From Deltaproteobacteria bacterium (GTDB lineage: Bacteria; Myxococcota_C; UBA6777), in NCBI GenBank assembly GCA_002731275.1, contig PCBK01000114.1, positions 40,237 through 104,236 on the forward strand: 64,000 nucleotides of DNA. The letters run 5' to 3'. Position 1 is the first letter of the stretch; the number at the start of each line of letters is the position of its first letter. Below the pieces are notes generated by a model that did not search any database, was not told the DNA's origin, and was given only the letters and a program-made list of their open reading frames with translations. Below, one piece after another: positions 53,901-63,077 of this stretch. Position numbers and translations under genes: made by a program.

Positions 53901-56900
53901 TATAAGTATCGTCGGGATATTTTGGCCATCTATCGCCATGAGAAGGGCAATCGCAAGATCCGTGATCTGATCCAAACATACCAAAAACAACACCAGAGCA
54001 AAGCCGATCCCAAAAAGAAAGGCCTCAGCGCACATCGCGATAAAGCGTCCCTCGACGCATACAGACGTTTCCAAGGTGAGATCGCGTCGCTCCAGAAGAG
54101 TGGGAAGATCCAACCCCACCAAATCAAACTGAAAAAGCGACTTGAATACCTTGTTGTCTCGACACTTAGGGATCGAGATGCCCAAAAAGAGCGCAGGCGC
54201 AATCGCAAAAAGAAACGCAAACCCAAGCGTCCAAAGCGTTTCACCATGTCCGCCAAACGTATCAACAACGGACTGCGTAAGCTGCTCTACACTGAGCTCT
54301 CCATGACACCCCGTCGCATCAAGCACAAAGAGGTGCAATACCTCAAAGGTCTACAGCGTAGCCTGTCATCGATGAGCAAGAACGCGGCTGAGATGCGTAA
54401 CCACGTCAACAACCGCAGCGCGTACAAACGCGAACGCAAAGCCTTCGTGAAAGATCTCAAGGCGCTCGAAAAACGCGTCGCAAAGGTACAAGGAGCGATT
54501 AACCAGCTGCTCCTGTTGGGGCATGTGAAGGGACGCTTTCATGGACTCATCAAGCTCTCTGGAAACGCCTCTCAACCACAACTGGACGTGACCTTCGATG
54601 TCAAAAAAGCCTCTTTTTGTCCGCTACAAGGGAGCGCGCCTCGTTGTGAAGAGAAGTGGAGTCGTTACGCCAGGAAACGTCGGACGCTTGGGACGTGGCA
54701 TGTTCGTGACGCGAACTTCCACCTGGGCGTCTTTTACCGACCCAAAGGACAGACGCTTCCGGCCTCTCTCAAGAAGGACGCGGACATTCCTGGCCCTGGA
54801 GGCAAAAAGATCTCCCTCGCTGCATTCACCAAAAAGACCGGCCGTCTCGCCATACGCAGCTATATGAAGGTCGGCTCGTTGACCCTGCTGCGGATTTTTA
54901 ACACCCGACTCGCCGTCGATGTAAAGATCCATCCCACGAAGCTCTCGCCGAAGATTCGTGTCCATGACCCCATCGAATTCCATCTCGATATGCCCGATAT
55001 CTTGCTCGATAACAGTGACTCTGCACGCGCCAGGAGTAGCATCACGAGGATGTACCGCAACGCGACGCTCGCACGGGTGCAGGGGAAGATGATGTTGCGG
55101 GTCGATATGAGCAAGAAGCTCAGTCAACCGGACTTTCACCTCGCCTTTTTGTTGAAAGATGGTCAGTACGAGATGGGGAAAAATGAAGAGGATGAGACCA
55201 TCCATATCGACGATATCAACATGTCTCTTGGCGTCGATATCGGTAAGAACCAACGTGGTGTGCAATCGCAAAAGAGACAGCTGCTCTCTGTAAAACACGA
55301 CCTGTCGGTTTTTGGTCATCCTTTGATGTCCAACAGGACGTCCTTTGATCTCACCTTTGGTATCCACGCTGATCGTCTGTTTGGTTCGTCATCCCGTCGC
55401 AAAAAGAAGAAGGGTGTGTATACCTTTGTGCCAGGGAGTGCATTCCAGGCGCTTGTGGAGTTTAAGGATTTTCCCTTTGAACTCTTTCATCAGCTCGGTG
55501 GGATTTACAAGAGCCTCGAAGGTCGCCTGAAAGGTCGTCTCAATATGCAGGGACACTTTGCCTGTCCGGCCTTTCAAGACCCAAGTTACATCTCTCTGCG
55601 CGATATTCGTTTGGGTATGTTTAACGAACCGAGGATGAAGAACTTCGCGGCCTGGAGGAAGTCTTTTGTCAAGAAGTTTGCGCCGATCTGGAAGCAGAAG
55701 ATGCAAACGGCGTCACATAAGCGTTTGAAAAAGCATTTTCGTGCCTCTGTGTCTTGCGCAAATGAGGTCGCGCTGCATCAATTCCGGAGACGTAACAAAC
55801 TCAAATCGTCGCCAACACTGCGATTCAAGGATTTTCGTATCGACTTCCAGACACTGCAAAAGGAGAAGGGCAAGACCAAGATCAAGCTCTCGATGAAGCG
55901 CTGTATCCGTCGCCGTCTGGTCTCTCGTCTGCGTAAAAAGCTCAAACGTGGTTATGTCTGGGGATACAAAGGGATGCTCACAGGGGTCGTCAAGGCGTGG
56001 GTTCCGCTTACGTGGTCCTTGTGGAGCTCGCTGTCCTCTAAAAAGACGATCCCACCTGAATGTGGATGGACAAAAGGCGACCTCAAGGTGACCAAAAAGA
56101 AAGTCGAACCTTCTGATCTGAGGGCGTTGAAAGTCAATATCTCGACGGGGATCGGTGGCTTACCGCTGAACTTCGTCGAGAGCTTTGTCGATGGTGTCCA
56201 AATGAAGGGCGCGTTGAAGATGTCCCTGTTGATCTCTGGGACGATGAAGAAGCCTTCGATCAAGGCAGGGCGTGTGGGCTTCGAATTTGATCGCCTGCGT
56301 TATACACCCTATGGCGTGGAGATCCGCAACAACAAAAAGAAATTCTATATCCGTAAGGCCAACACTGAGGGGAAAGAGAAGCTCTCACGTAAGGACTTCA
56401 AGGTCGCGTACAAGTGGACACGTAGCAAGTTATTTTTGCTGCTCAAACCCAACAAGTACGAGGTGGATGGTCAATTGCTCGGGAAGAAGGGCACGCCTCT
56501 GAAGATCACGGGGACCATTCCTCATAAGCAATTTGTCCCACAACGTGTGTCTTTGGCGATCCGTTCGAAAGACTTCCAGCCGATGGCGACGCCGCGGTAC
56601 AAGCTAACACTCGACACAAACATCAAGATCCGCAAACAACTCGTAGGTGCCGGCTCCAAGAAGAACCGCAAGCCCGACGTGAAAGGGTACATCCGCATCC
56701 CAAGGATGTTGTTTACGTTGCCCGAATCCTCCCATAAACCTGGAGACTTCTCTCAAGACGAAGATATCGTCGTGCTCGGCGAAAAAGGGTACAGAAAGAA
56801 GCTGTACGGCAAGGACGCGCTTGGGAAGGATTTTGTCGAGTTCTCCGAAGGTCCCAGCTCTCTCGATAACCTGTGGGTGGACTTGAAGTTGATCATCCCC

Positions 56901-57713
56901 AACAACTTCTTCGTCAAAAACCGCGATCTGAGTGTAGAGGCCAAGACCGACGAAGAGGTCGACAACCTTCATATTCTCCTTAAAGATGGGCGTCTTAAGC
57001 TTACAGGTGGAATTAAACTTGTGCGAGGAGAGTTACAAGCATACGGGAAGCAGTTCTTGATCGACTCGTCCAGTCAGGTCCGTTTCTCCGGGCAATCCTT
57101 GCGGATGAGTGAGATTGGGTACATCAACCCCAGTATGAACATCGTCGCCAATTACGTGATCAACGTGGCCAAAGGTTCGTTGATGGAGCGCAAAGGCCAT
57201 AAGAAGATCATCGTGTCTCTCGTCGTCAAAGGGACCGTTCAAAATTATGAGATCGACTTTGTGGTTCGCGATGCCCAATCAAACGACAAGCTCAACGTCG
57301 ATAAGGTCAACGCGATCTCCTTGATCTTGACAGGGAGCACGACGGAAGACCTCAGCCAAGGCCAACAAAAGAACCTCGCGAACCAAGCCGTGGGGATGGT
57401 CTCAAAGGCAGTCTCTTCGGAGATTAAGAATGCGCTCTCTGGTGTCCTCCCCACTGATGTCCTGAACATCGAAGCGGGGACCAAGTTGACTGATCTTCAG
57501 GTTGGTTTTGGTTGGTATCTGACCCCTGAGCTGTACACTGGTGTGAATTTTAAACCTGTCCCTCTCGATGAAGAGAATTTGTGGGAGGCTCATATCAACT
57601 ACGCGATCAGTCGCAACTGGTCGCTAGAAGGGCGAATTGGACAGGTGAAGCGAAATGATGAGTTGTTACCACTGGGTTCGTTGTATGTGTTCTTTCGGTT
57701 GAAATTCTGGTAG
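50922..57713 (+). CDS. tamB: TamB-family translocation/assembly protein (oversized)
   Basis: 2263 residues, far above the ~1260 of E. coli TamB. The start is TTG at 50922 with GGGAGAG eight bases upstream. Basic N-terminus, one inner-membrane helix (about 24-50), then a very long periplasmic β-rich body of AsmA/TamB type repeats and a C-terminal DUF490-like domain (LKDGRLKLTGGIKL, IDSSSQVRFSGQSL, and a final FFRLKFW). Role: bridging inner and outer membrane to move lipids or help barrel proteins, with a TamA-type Omp85 partner (one is encoded at 34667). Odd: residues ~907-1200 are a Lys/Arg-rich, α-helical insertion. The stator-like genes follow 57 bp later. Confidence 0.9.
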   Translation: MSQSNTSQTEKKKRKKRGFFGWMWRIFVWLLGGVALLPVLLIVGWQIGFVRGIISNIGLSVAGGFLEGSLEAELGGNLLSSLEVNNVKWLDREKKPMVALKGLRVRYDLMHFISSGFTDLLVTEVKITKPKAVLKMTKKGINLLNHIKSGPPAPKKPKPKPKPAPSGPSNFKIRVPNIQIDGLDLQFTQGKMFIHVKDFETDVAFAMLGSRLEAEVKKFQLAVNNIIAPKKPDIELKRLTLKFWMELNKGELGVRDLLLKLAQKTQINIPSLLMKLAGPEFHFDNMKLFVASSDLQNILPTYPVKPDLNATISVHGALDGLKAKLDASLGKLLLKLKADAGVLSQSFDVDLDVKHADGAEIMGNPALKSSASLHAIVKGKGFSPANMKADVKLHVGKGYFQQYTFDRVDLIAKIHKSFMTLYKLEVRTPYAKIDMPKTGQVDYLKGSMDVILKGVVADLRKVGRLIKQKMSGYVSFWAHAKAKAEFNPSAKLKVRIRRFRHPSARVRKADLTAQLVGIKPVHAVVQSLVARGIRAGGQSIRVVKLGVTYKMPGDGLCRLRRYTKRIWKLPQRGLWMTYRMPNGGHCVQLSKLEFDMGMGYFKLRTIPNVVMHGQDITISRLLLASRRQQIDIAGRMNLKGMRPNLTVKIKKINLAKVQKALKLMPKQKIAGLFSLDLLRFSGSLRRPKIFVNMHLANGRFDKYHPIDLGLKLDYKDRRLVLERLSVKKGNEQLVKMGTDIPVHLNLQRFPKQPVGLKKPLSVKLDIPGFDLTWLKKTLGLPVRGKLKMKVHVDKTLSKPQLYAKIALLKGGYGDIQNLDLNLLVRYRNGILRFPGDDVTQRASWLEGAENRIKPVRGERFTYRSTNWIARDGRPLVRLDGVIPFRFRMLERRGALKPVYNINVRKDMKFSMRIYEQSFQETLELYLKGKREQRRDVRPSGPLYKESLRVIKMWRKLKKRVPRSRRGQKLRAKWRAVEGELRLTKRFRKEIMEVYKYRRDILAIYRHEKGNRKIRDLIQTYQKQHQSKADPKKKGLSAHRDKASLDAYRRFQGEIASLQKSGKIQPHQIKLKKRLEYLVVSTLRDRDAQKERRRNRKKKRKPKRPKRFTMSAKRINNGLRKLLYTELSMTPRRIKHKEVQYLKGLQRSLSSMSKNAAEMRNHVNNRSAYKRERKAFVKDLKALEKRVAKVQGAINQLLLLGHVKGRFHGLIKLSGNASQPQLDVTFDVKKASFCPLQGSAPRCEEKWSRYARKRRTLGTWHVRDANFHLGVFYRPKGQTLPASLKKDADIPGPGGKKISLAAFTKKTGRLAIRSYMKVGSLTLLRIFNTRLAVDVKIHPTKLSPKIRVHDPIEFHLDMPDILLDNSDSARARSSITRMYRNATLARVQGKMMLRVDMSKKLSQPDFHLAFLLKDGQYEMGKNEEDETIHIDDINMSLGVDIGKNQRGVQSQKRQLLSVKHDLSVFGHPLMSNRTSFDLTFGIHADRLFGSSSRRKKKKGVYTFVPGSAFQALVEFKDFPFELFHQLGGIYKSLEGRLKGRLNMQGHFACPAFQDPSYISLRDIRLGMFNEPRMKNFAAWRKSFVKKFAPIWKQKMQTASHKRLKKHFRASVSCANEVALHQFRRRNKLKSSPTLRFKDFRIDFQTLQKEKGKTKIKLSMKRCIRRRLVSRLRKKLKRGYVWGYKGMLTGVVKAWVPLTWSLWSSLSSKKTIPPECGWTKGDLKVTKKKVEPSDLRALKVNISTGIGGLPLNFVESFVDGVQMKGALKMSLLISGTMKKPSIKAGRVGFEFDRLRYTPYGVEIRNNKKKFYIRKANTEGKEKLSRKDFKVAYKWTRSKLFLLLKPNKYEVDGQLLGKKGTPLKITGTIPHKQFVPQRVSLAIRSKDFQPMATPRYKLTLDTNIKIRKQLVGAGSKKNRKPDVKGYIRIPRMLFTLPESSHKPGDFSQDEDIVVLGEKGYRKKLYGKDALGKDFVEFSEGPSSLDNLWVDLKLIIPNNFFVKNRDLSVEAKTDEEVDNLHILLKDGRLKLTGGIKLVRGELQAYGKQFLIDSSSQVRFSGQSLRMSEIGYINPSMNIVANYVINVAKGSLMERKGHKKIIVSLVVKGTVQNYEIDFVVRDAQSNDKLNVDKVNAISLILTGSTTEDLSQGQQKNLANQAVGMVSKAVSSEIKNALSGVLPTDVLNIEAGTKLTDLQVGFGWYLTPELYTGVNFKPVPLDEENLWEAHINYAISRNWSLEGRIGQVKRNDELLPLGSLYVFFRLKFW

Positions 57714-57770
57714 GTAGAGAGCGATCGCTCTCGTTTTTTGTGGTTGTCCTGGTGCAACAAGGGAGACACC

Positions 57771-58772
57771 ATGTTCGAAACTATGTATCAAATCTCGTTG
57801 GGATCCCGCGCAGGCGTGCTCAACCGGGCTTTTACAATCGCCATGCTCTTGCTCATCGTCGTGCAGGTCTGGCGACTCTTTCACTTTCACTTTCGTCTCG
57901 TTCGCTGGCGTTATCGCCTTCACCTGCTAGAACAGGAAGCTCGCGAAGAGGGTGTCGTCACTGTGACGGACCCCGAAGCTCTTCCTCCCGTCAATCCATA
58001 CGCTCGTTTTTGGGAGATGGTCCCCTCCATGGCCATCATGTTCGGTCTCCTCGGGACCTTTATTGGTCTGACCCTCTCACTCAGTGAAATCCCCGTCACG
58101 GGCGATGTTGAGGCTATTCAAAAAGGTCTCTCTCGCTCCATTCCTTCGATGGGTACAGCTTTCTGGACATCGTTGTCTGGTCTCGTCGTCGCGATCAGTG
58201 TGCGTATCACCAACTCCTTTATGGCGTCTGAGTTCCGGGCGCGTGTGATCCAGCAATTGCTCTCCAGCGAACCCGAAGTGATCGAAGCGCTTGAGTCTGC
58301 GGCGTTCCAACAAGGTCGCGACGGTGCGTTGCTTCGTCCACATGGGATCAGAGAGTTGTTGTGGCACCAAAATCGTCTGCTCAACAACACTGTCGCACGG
58401 GTCGCCCCCCAGATATCCGATGGGATCGCGAGAGGACTCGGTCAGCTCAATCATCTGCCAGGTGGAGGTGGGAGTGACCAGGCGGTCTTTTCGCAGCTTG
58501 AGCAGGTGACGAGAGAGCTGAAGCAGTGGCAAGAAGAGCAAAGAGCTGCCGCCCAAGAGGAAAACCAGCATCTTCGCGAGCTTGTCGAGCAACAGCGTCA
58601 GCTCACGCAGTCGATGACACGTGAGATGGCTGGTTTTCAGACACAGATCGCGCGTTTGACTTCGACATTGACGTCTTCCGGGCAACCTGCGGTGAGTCCC
58701 GAACAAGCTGAGAATGCGACAGTCGCTGAGGTTCCTGCTGCGAAGACCTCTGATTGGCCCCACCACAAGTAA
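57771..58772 (+). CDS. MotA/TolQ/ExbB-like proton channel protein
   Basis: 333 residues from the ATG at 57771 (GGGAGA upstream). First helix ~17-40, a basic cytoplasmic loop, then the paired helices with GLLGTFIGLTLSL (about 93-105) and SMGTAFWTSLSGLVVAISV (about 123-141), the conserved channel pair of the family. A C-terminal helical tail of about 130 residues (rich in Gln and Glu) follows. GTFIG and the AFWTS phrase resemble ZorA-type rather than flagellar MotA. It forms a proton-driven complex with the MotB-like product downstream (inference from gene order). Confidence 0.84.
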   Translation: MFETMYQISLGSRAGVLNRAFTIAMLLLIVVQVWRLFHFHFRLVRWRYRLHLLEQEAREEGVVTVTDPEALPPVNPYARFWEMVPSMAIMFGLLGTFIGLTLSLSEIPVTGDVEAIQKGLSRSIPSMGTAFWTSLSGLVVAISVRITNSFMASEFRARVIQQLLSSEPEVIEALESAAFQQGRDGALLRPHGIRELLWHQNRLLNNTVARVAPQISDGIARGLGQLNHLPGGGGSDQAVFSQLEQVTRELKQWQEEQRAAAQEENQHLRELVEQQRQLTQSMTREMAGFQTQIARLTSTLTSSGQPAVSPEQAENATVAEVPAAKTSDWPHHK

Positions 58773-58822
58773 ACAAATATGTCCTTTGTCTTTTGGTCAA
58801 GTGACATATATGGAGGTTTCTC

Positions 58823-59890
58823 GTGAGCTGGTATCATTCATCGGACTTCGATAATCAGGAACAAAATCAAGATCCTTGGTCGAGCATTGTCGACTTGATG
58901 AGTGCCTTCGCGCTCGTCCTGTTCCTCGCCGTGACATTCTTTATCATCAACTACAACCGCGCGAGCGAGAAGCTCAAGCAGCGGCGTGTCCAACTGAAAC
59001 AAAAACAAGTCTTGTTGACACGTTCGATCCTTGCGCTCAAGGAGAAGCAGAGCAGCCTCGTCCGCACGAAAAAATCGGAAGCTCGTCTACAAGCACTCGC
59101 CCGTAAACTCGCCAAGCAAAACAGCAGCATTCAGAAGCAATTGATCATCCTGGGCCAAAAGGAACAGGCGCTCCTCGCTGAACGCAAAAAGCTCCTCGAC
59201 GAGAAGGAAAAGCTCAGCAAAGAGAAGCAAGCGCTTGGCCTGCTTGTTGGTCAAAAGGCCGCGTTGGTCAAAAAACAAGAAGAACAGACCAAGAAGCAGA
59301 CAGAGCTGCTCTCGCAGGTCAAATCCCAACAACAGCGCTGTGAGACCAAGTTGCAGGCGCTGCTCAAGCAAAAAAAGAATGTTTTGTCGGCCATCTACAA
59401 GTCGTTTAAGGCTTCTGGGACCAAAGGGATCGGCTTTGACCCGAAGACTGGGAAATTCCGACTTGGTGGTAACGTCTTGTTTGCAGAGGGTAAGGCCATC
59501 CTGACAGCCGAAGGAAAGCGCCAGCTCTTGCAGGTCAAGACAGCGCTCGATCGAGTCATCTGGAAGAAAGACATCATCCCGCTTTTGTCGGGGATTATGG
59601 TGGAAGGGCACACCAGCCAAACAGGTCGCGCCAATTTCAACTGGCGTTTGTCTGCGAAGCGTTCGCTCGCGGCCGTCCAATACATGTTGAGCCTTGTGCC
59701 TGCAAATACACCCCGTTACAAAGCCTATTCAAAGCTCCTGTTTGCCGCTGCATTTGGTCAATATCGACCTGTGATGAGGCGGAACGTCGCGATTCAACGT
59801 CTCTCACGACGTATCGAGATCAAGGTGTTATTTAAGAGCCAGGAACGCATCCAGGGCATCTTACGCCAGCTCAAATCCAATGTACCCTAA
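58823..59890 (+). CDS. MotB/OmpA-like stator with long coiled coil
   Basis: 355 residues from a GTG at 58823 with GGAGG upstream. Short N-terminus, one membrane helix with the Asp expected of MotB-type channels (SIVDLMSAFALVLF), a long coiled coil (about residues 50-190, Gln/Lys/Leu rich), then an OmpA-like peptidoglycan-binding domain (about 230-340: FAEGKAIL, VEGHTSQTG, LSAKRSLAAVQYM, RRIEIKVLF). The coiled coil between helix and OmpA domain is longer than in flagellar MotB. Pairs with the preceding channel gene, 50 bp upstream. Confidence 0.86.
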   Translation: MSWYHSSDFDNQEQNQDPWSSIVDLMSAFALVLFLAVTFFIINYNRASEKLKQRRVQLKQKQVLLTRSILALKEKQSSLVRTKKSEARLQALARKLAKQNSSIQKQLIILGQKEQALLAERKKLLDEKEKLSKEKQALGLLVGQKAALVKKQEEQTKKQTELLSQVKSQQQRCETKLQALLKQKKNVLSAIYKSFKASGTKGIGFDPKTGKFRLGGNVLFAEGKAILTAEGKRQLLQVKTALDRVIWKKDIIPLLSGIMVEGHTSQTGRANFNWRLSAKRSLAAVQYMLSLVPANTPRYKAYSKLLFAAAFGQYRPVMRRNVAIQRLSRRIEIKVLFKSQERIQGILRQLKSNVP

Positions 59891-59914
59891 GCGATTGTGA
59901 AGTGTGAGGAAATT

Positions 59915-61186
59915 ATGTCCATCCAAATTCAGGAAAGAGAACGTCGTTTGGACCTTGGAAAGATCTACCTTGAAGGTCTCGAGTCTGGTCTGGTCGATGA
60001 TCTGAAATATCGTCCCAACAAATACTTCCATCCCGTCGAGGATGTGCTCCTGGAAGGGCGAACTTGTATCGTCCAATACCAGAAAGAGCTCCAGCCTCTC
60101 GAAGGCAACATCTCTTTCGAGCAGGTCAAGCAGCTCCTCGCTGGAGTGATCGACGCGCAGCAACGTACTGCTCATGATCAGACCTTCTATCTTTACCCAG
60201 GTGTCGAGGCCTTTGGCGTCAATCGACGACAAAATGTCCGCGTGGGTTTGATCAACGTTCGTCCCGAACAAGACCGCGAGAGCAGCCCACAAGAGCTGAA
60301 TGTCGACGCCTTCTTGCGTCTGATCGCGGAGCATTGCCCCGAAGCACACAAGCGGATTGTCCGGTATAACAAACCCGTGTTGACCTTACGTCACCTTCAA
60401 CAGATCCTCGAACATCGTTCGACATCACCGTTGGTGTGGGGGAGTTTGACACTGTTGATCTTGGGCGCCGTGTCATTTGGTGTGCTTCATCAATTTGGAC
60501 CACCTCGGATCAAGCAGCAATTACGTTCTTTTACGAAGGAGCTGCGTTTGATTGGAAAGCGTGTAATCCGCAGCGGTTCGGATGAGTGGTTTGCGCAGCT
60601 TGGTGAAGAGCGACAAAAGAGAGAGTATCGTTTTGCACCGGCGCCTTTGACGTTGTTGATCGAGCCTCAGACCAAAAATCCCGAACAACGACAGGCTCTG
60701 TATCAATTTGTCAGTCGCTTGCTCGCGCAAGAATTCCCCAAGACGAAGTACCAACTGTTGATCCCCCATCCTAGTCTCTCTCCCAAGCTCTACAAGCGCT
60801 GGAAGGAGCTGTGTGCACACACGATGGATGGTAAGTGTCAGCCGAACAGTTGGTTGTTGCGTATTCCTGCGTATAGAGGTGGTTTGAGACCGTTACTTGA
60901 GGCGATCAGAGAGGCCCAACGCAAGACACATAGTGGGCTTTTGGTGTTACCCAAGTTCCAGGGGTTTGTCTCAAAGGTGACGTTGTATGCGCGTCCCCGG
61001 CCAAAAGACAAGCCCAAAGACAGACCTCCTGTTGAGCGCGCGAAGTTGCCTGTTGCGCCTGAGAAGAGAGAGGAACCCAAGAAGGTGACACCTCCTCCGT
61101 CCCGCCCTGATCTACCTGCCAAATCGGACGATAATGTTCCTGCCAAACCAAAAGGGGAGCCAAATTCTCCCCAGCCTGATCAATAA
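59915..61186 (+). CDS. Single-TM protein of unknown function linked to the stator pair
   Basis: 423 residues from the ATG at 59915 (GAGGAA upstream). No recognised family. N-terminal soluble domain (about 1-165, mixed α/β with LTLRHLQQILEHRS near its end), one membrane helix (about 172-192), a second soluble domain (about 215-370, with LIEPQTKNPEQRQALYQFV, LLIPHPSLSP) and a Pro/Lys-rich tail. It lies 24 bp after the stator gene and ends the cluster. It may be the dedicated partner that links the motor to its task; this is inference from gene order only. Confidence 0.75.
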   Translation: MSIQIQERERRLDLGKIYLEGLESGLVDDLKYRPNKYFHPVEDVLLEGRTCIVQYQKELQPLEGNISFEQVKQLLAGVIDAQQRTAHDQTFYLYPGVEAFGVNRRQNVRVGLINVRPEQDRESSPQELNVDAFLRLIAEHCPEAHKRIVRYNKPVLTLRHLQQILEHRSTSPLVWGSLTLLILGAVSFGVLHQFGPPRIKQQLRSFTKELRLIGKRVIRSGSDEWFAQLGEERQKREYRFAPAPLTLLIEPQTKNPEQRQALYQFVSRLLAQEFPKTKYQLLIPHPSLSPKLYKRWKELCAHTMDGKCQPNSWLLRIPAYRGGLRPLLEAIREAQRKTHSGLLVLPKFQGFVSKVTLYARPRPKDKPKDRPPVERAKLPVAPEKREEPKKVTPPPSRPDLPAKSDDNVPAKPKGEPNSPQPDQ

Positions 61187-61334
61187 TCTGTCATTGACAT
61201 TGAGGTGGGCAATTCTTCCCGGATGATGTGAATTTTTGGTGAAAGAGTTGGACAAAGGTTATGCTTGACCTTACCTATAGTGTATAGGTTTGGAGCCCTT
61301 TGACCGTTACTTTTTACGATGGGGAATGTTTGAC

Positions 61335-62192
61335 ATGACATCGATTCGTCTCTCACTGACTCTGCTGAGCTTCCTGTTTGTCGGGTTCTTGGCGACTGCG
61401 ACAGCCCACGCTGACATCATGATTTTGAATTCAGTGCCTTCAGGTGCGACAGTCTTGATCAATGGTGTGAAGCGTGGACAGACACCTTTTCGGTCTGAGG
61501 TGACCTCTGGCCAATACCACGTCGAGCTTCGCTATGGTGGATATTTGACGTGGACATCCTATGTGACAATGCCTTCCAAGGCGGACATGACATTGCGTAT
61601 TCGCATGCAGCGGCAGGGGACAGGCGGGGGAACGAGTGTTGCATATCGCAATCTCGGAAACAACCAATACACAAACAATCCTGGTAATTTACCGAGAGGG
61701 TTCAAGCAGCCCCAGAAAAAAGGTTTATTGGTGATCCGAACCAACCCTACAGGTATATCCGTATATATTGACGGAAGGATGCTTGGGACGACGCCGCTCC
61801 TGAGTTACCTCCCTGTCGGTCAGCATACAGTTGTCTTGCAGCAGCAGGGTTACCAGACTGTACAGCGGACGATACAAATCAAAGAGGCAAAGAGCACTCG
61901 TATGAAGCTCCGGATGCGACCAGGAAGCGGTGGGACAAGACCTCCCAAAGCCGTTTCTGGTGCGGGGAATAACGACAGCACACAGTTGATGTTGCTTTCG
62001 ACACCCTCAGCGAAGGTGTATTTGGATGGGCGCTCGATGGGTATGACGCCTGTGATCAGTGCGGGACTCAAGCCTGGGCAATACAAGCTGCGTATGGTCG
62101 CCAAAGGGCATCAAGTGTACAATCGAACCATTCGATTGTACCGAGGACAGCACTTGCGTATCAAGGCGTTACTGGTTCCCAAAGGTCGTTAA
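61335..62192 (+). CDS. Secreted triple PEGA domain protein
   Basis: 285 residues from the ATG at 61335 (GGGGA nine bases upstream; Met at 61326 also possible). Signal peptide ending near AHA, then three PEGA domains (VPSGATVLINGVKRGQTPF; NPTGISVYIDGRMLGTTPL; STPSAKVYLDGRSMGMTPV), separated by Gly/Asn/Gln-rich linkers. PEGA repeats are extracellular or periplasmic β domains found with kinases, phosphatases and lipoproteins. No membrane anchor, so soluble in the periplasm or secreted. Confidence 0.9.
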   Translation: MTSIRLSLTLLSFLFVGFLATATAHADIMILNSVPSGATVLINGVKRGQTPFRSEVTSGQYHVELRYGGYLTWTSYVTMPSKADMTLRIRMQRQGTGGGTSVAYRNLGNNQYTNNPGNLPRGFKQPQKKGLLVIRTNPTGISVYIDGRMLGTTPLLSYLPVGQHTVVLQQQGYQTVQRTIQIKEAKSTRMKLRMRPGSGGTRPPKAVSGAGNNDSTQLMLLSTPSAKVYLDGRSMGMTPVISAGLKPGQYKLRMVAKGHQVYNRTIRLYRGQHLRIKALLVPKGR

Positions 62193-62522
62193 AAATCACC
62201 TGCTCTCTGGTTGCTGTTTTGCTTTTTGGATCTCATGTTCTCTCTTCATGTTGATGTGAACGCGCTCCTCTTCTCGCTCCCCGTTCTTCTGGTCTGTTCG
62301 GACTGGATTGTGTGAACTCTCTGTTACAATTGGTGTTTTTGTCTTCCTTTTTTGCCTCGATGGATTGCAGTGGCCTATGTCGATCTGTATAATGCATTGC
62401 AAAACAGATAGATGGACATGTGGTGTTTGAGATTGGCTTTGATTCTTTCGGAGGATTGGTCCCATGGTGGGGCTGGTTTGGTTCGAGTCCAACCAAGGTC
62501 TTTTTGCATAGAGGATGAGATC
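62193..62522. other. Intergenic region
   Basis: 330 bp between two plus-strand genes. It holds the candidate promoter at 62365-62393 and no credible coding sequence. No terminator hairpin was identified. Confidence 0.45.
62365..62393 (+). promoter_or_regulatory. Candidate promoter for the HNH gene
   Basis: TTGCAG (62365-62370), exactly 17 bp spacer, perfect TATAAT (62388-62393). The -35 is weak, the -10 ideal. Leader about 123 nt. Confidence 0.45.
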
Positions 62523-63035
62523 ATGCAACAAACCCTTCTTCTTAATGCTTCCTATGAACCTTTATCCGTCATATCCTGGCAGCGTGCGATGACCATGTGG
62601 TGTTTAAAAAAGGTCGAGGTGATCGCAGAGTACGATGAACGTCAGATCCATTCAGCGTCATCGACATTCCGTATGCCGTCTGTTGTGAGATTGTTGCAGT
62701 ATGTGAGGCGAAGGTATGTGGGGGTTCGCTTTTCCCGCCAGAATATCTATGCCCGCGACAGTCACCAGTGTCAGTATTGTGGTCGTAAAGCACCACAGGT
62801 CGAGCTGACATTGGATCACGTCTTTCCTAAATCTCGTGGTGGTCGGACTTCTTGGGAGAATATCGTCGCCTGTTGTGTTCAGTGCAACAGAAAGAAGGGC
62901 GGTCTGACCCCCAAAGAAGCCCGCATGAAACTCTTGAAAACACCTATCAAACCCAGCCATCACAACCAACTCGACATGTCATTCAACCGCTCTCGCGCCC
63001 CCCATGAATGGCTAGATTTCCTTCCAACAAAGTAG
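62523..63035 (+). CDS. HNH endonuclease
   Basis: 170 residues from the ATG at 62523 (GAGGATGAG upstream). Short N-terminal domain (LLNASYEPLSVISW, typical of this HNH subfamily), then CQYCGRK, the HNH core TLDHVFPKSRGG and CVQCNRKKGG, which together form the ββα-metal fold with two CxxC zinc pairs. This conserved single-domain group is widespread in bacteria without a fixed role; possible functions include DNA repair or defence. It borders a repeat-rich non-coding zone. Confidence 0.9.
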   Translation: MQQTLLLNASYEPLSVISWQRAMTMWCLKKVEVIAEYDERQIHSASSTFRMPSVVRLLQYVRRRYVGVRFSRQNIYARDSHQCQYCGRKAPQVELTLDHVFPKSRGGRTSWENIVACCVQCNRKKGGLTPKEARMKLLKTPIKPSHHNQLDMSFNRSRAPHEWLDFLPTK

Positions 63036-63077
63036 AGCCAACGCCAAGCCAACGCCAAGCGTAGGATCTTCCTTTCA

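Noticed and set aside
53412..54338. 308-codon minus-strand frame inside tamB
   Set aside because: Antisense to the Lys/Arg-rich insertion, which avoids stop codons on the other strand; no motif.
57771..61186. Complete Zorya defence system
   Set aside because: Only ZorA/B-like proteins are present; no ZorC, ZorD helicase or ZorE nuclease, and the coiled coil is in the stator rather than in a long ZorA tail.
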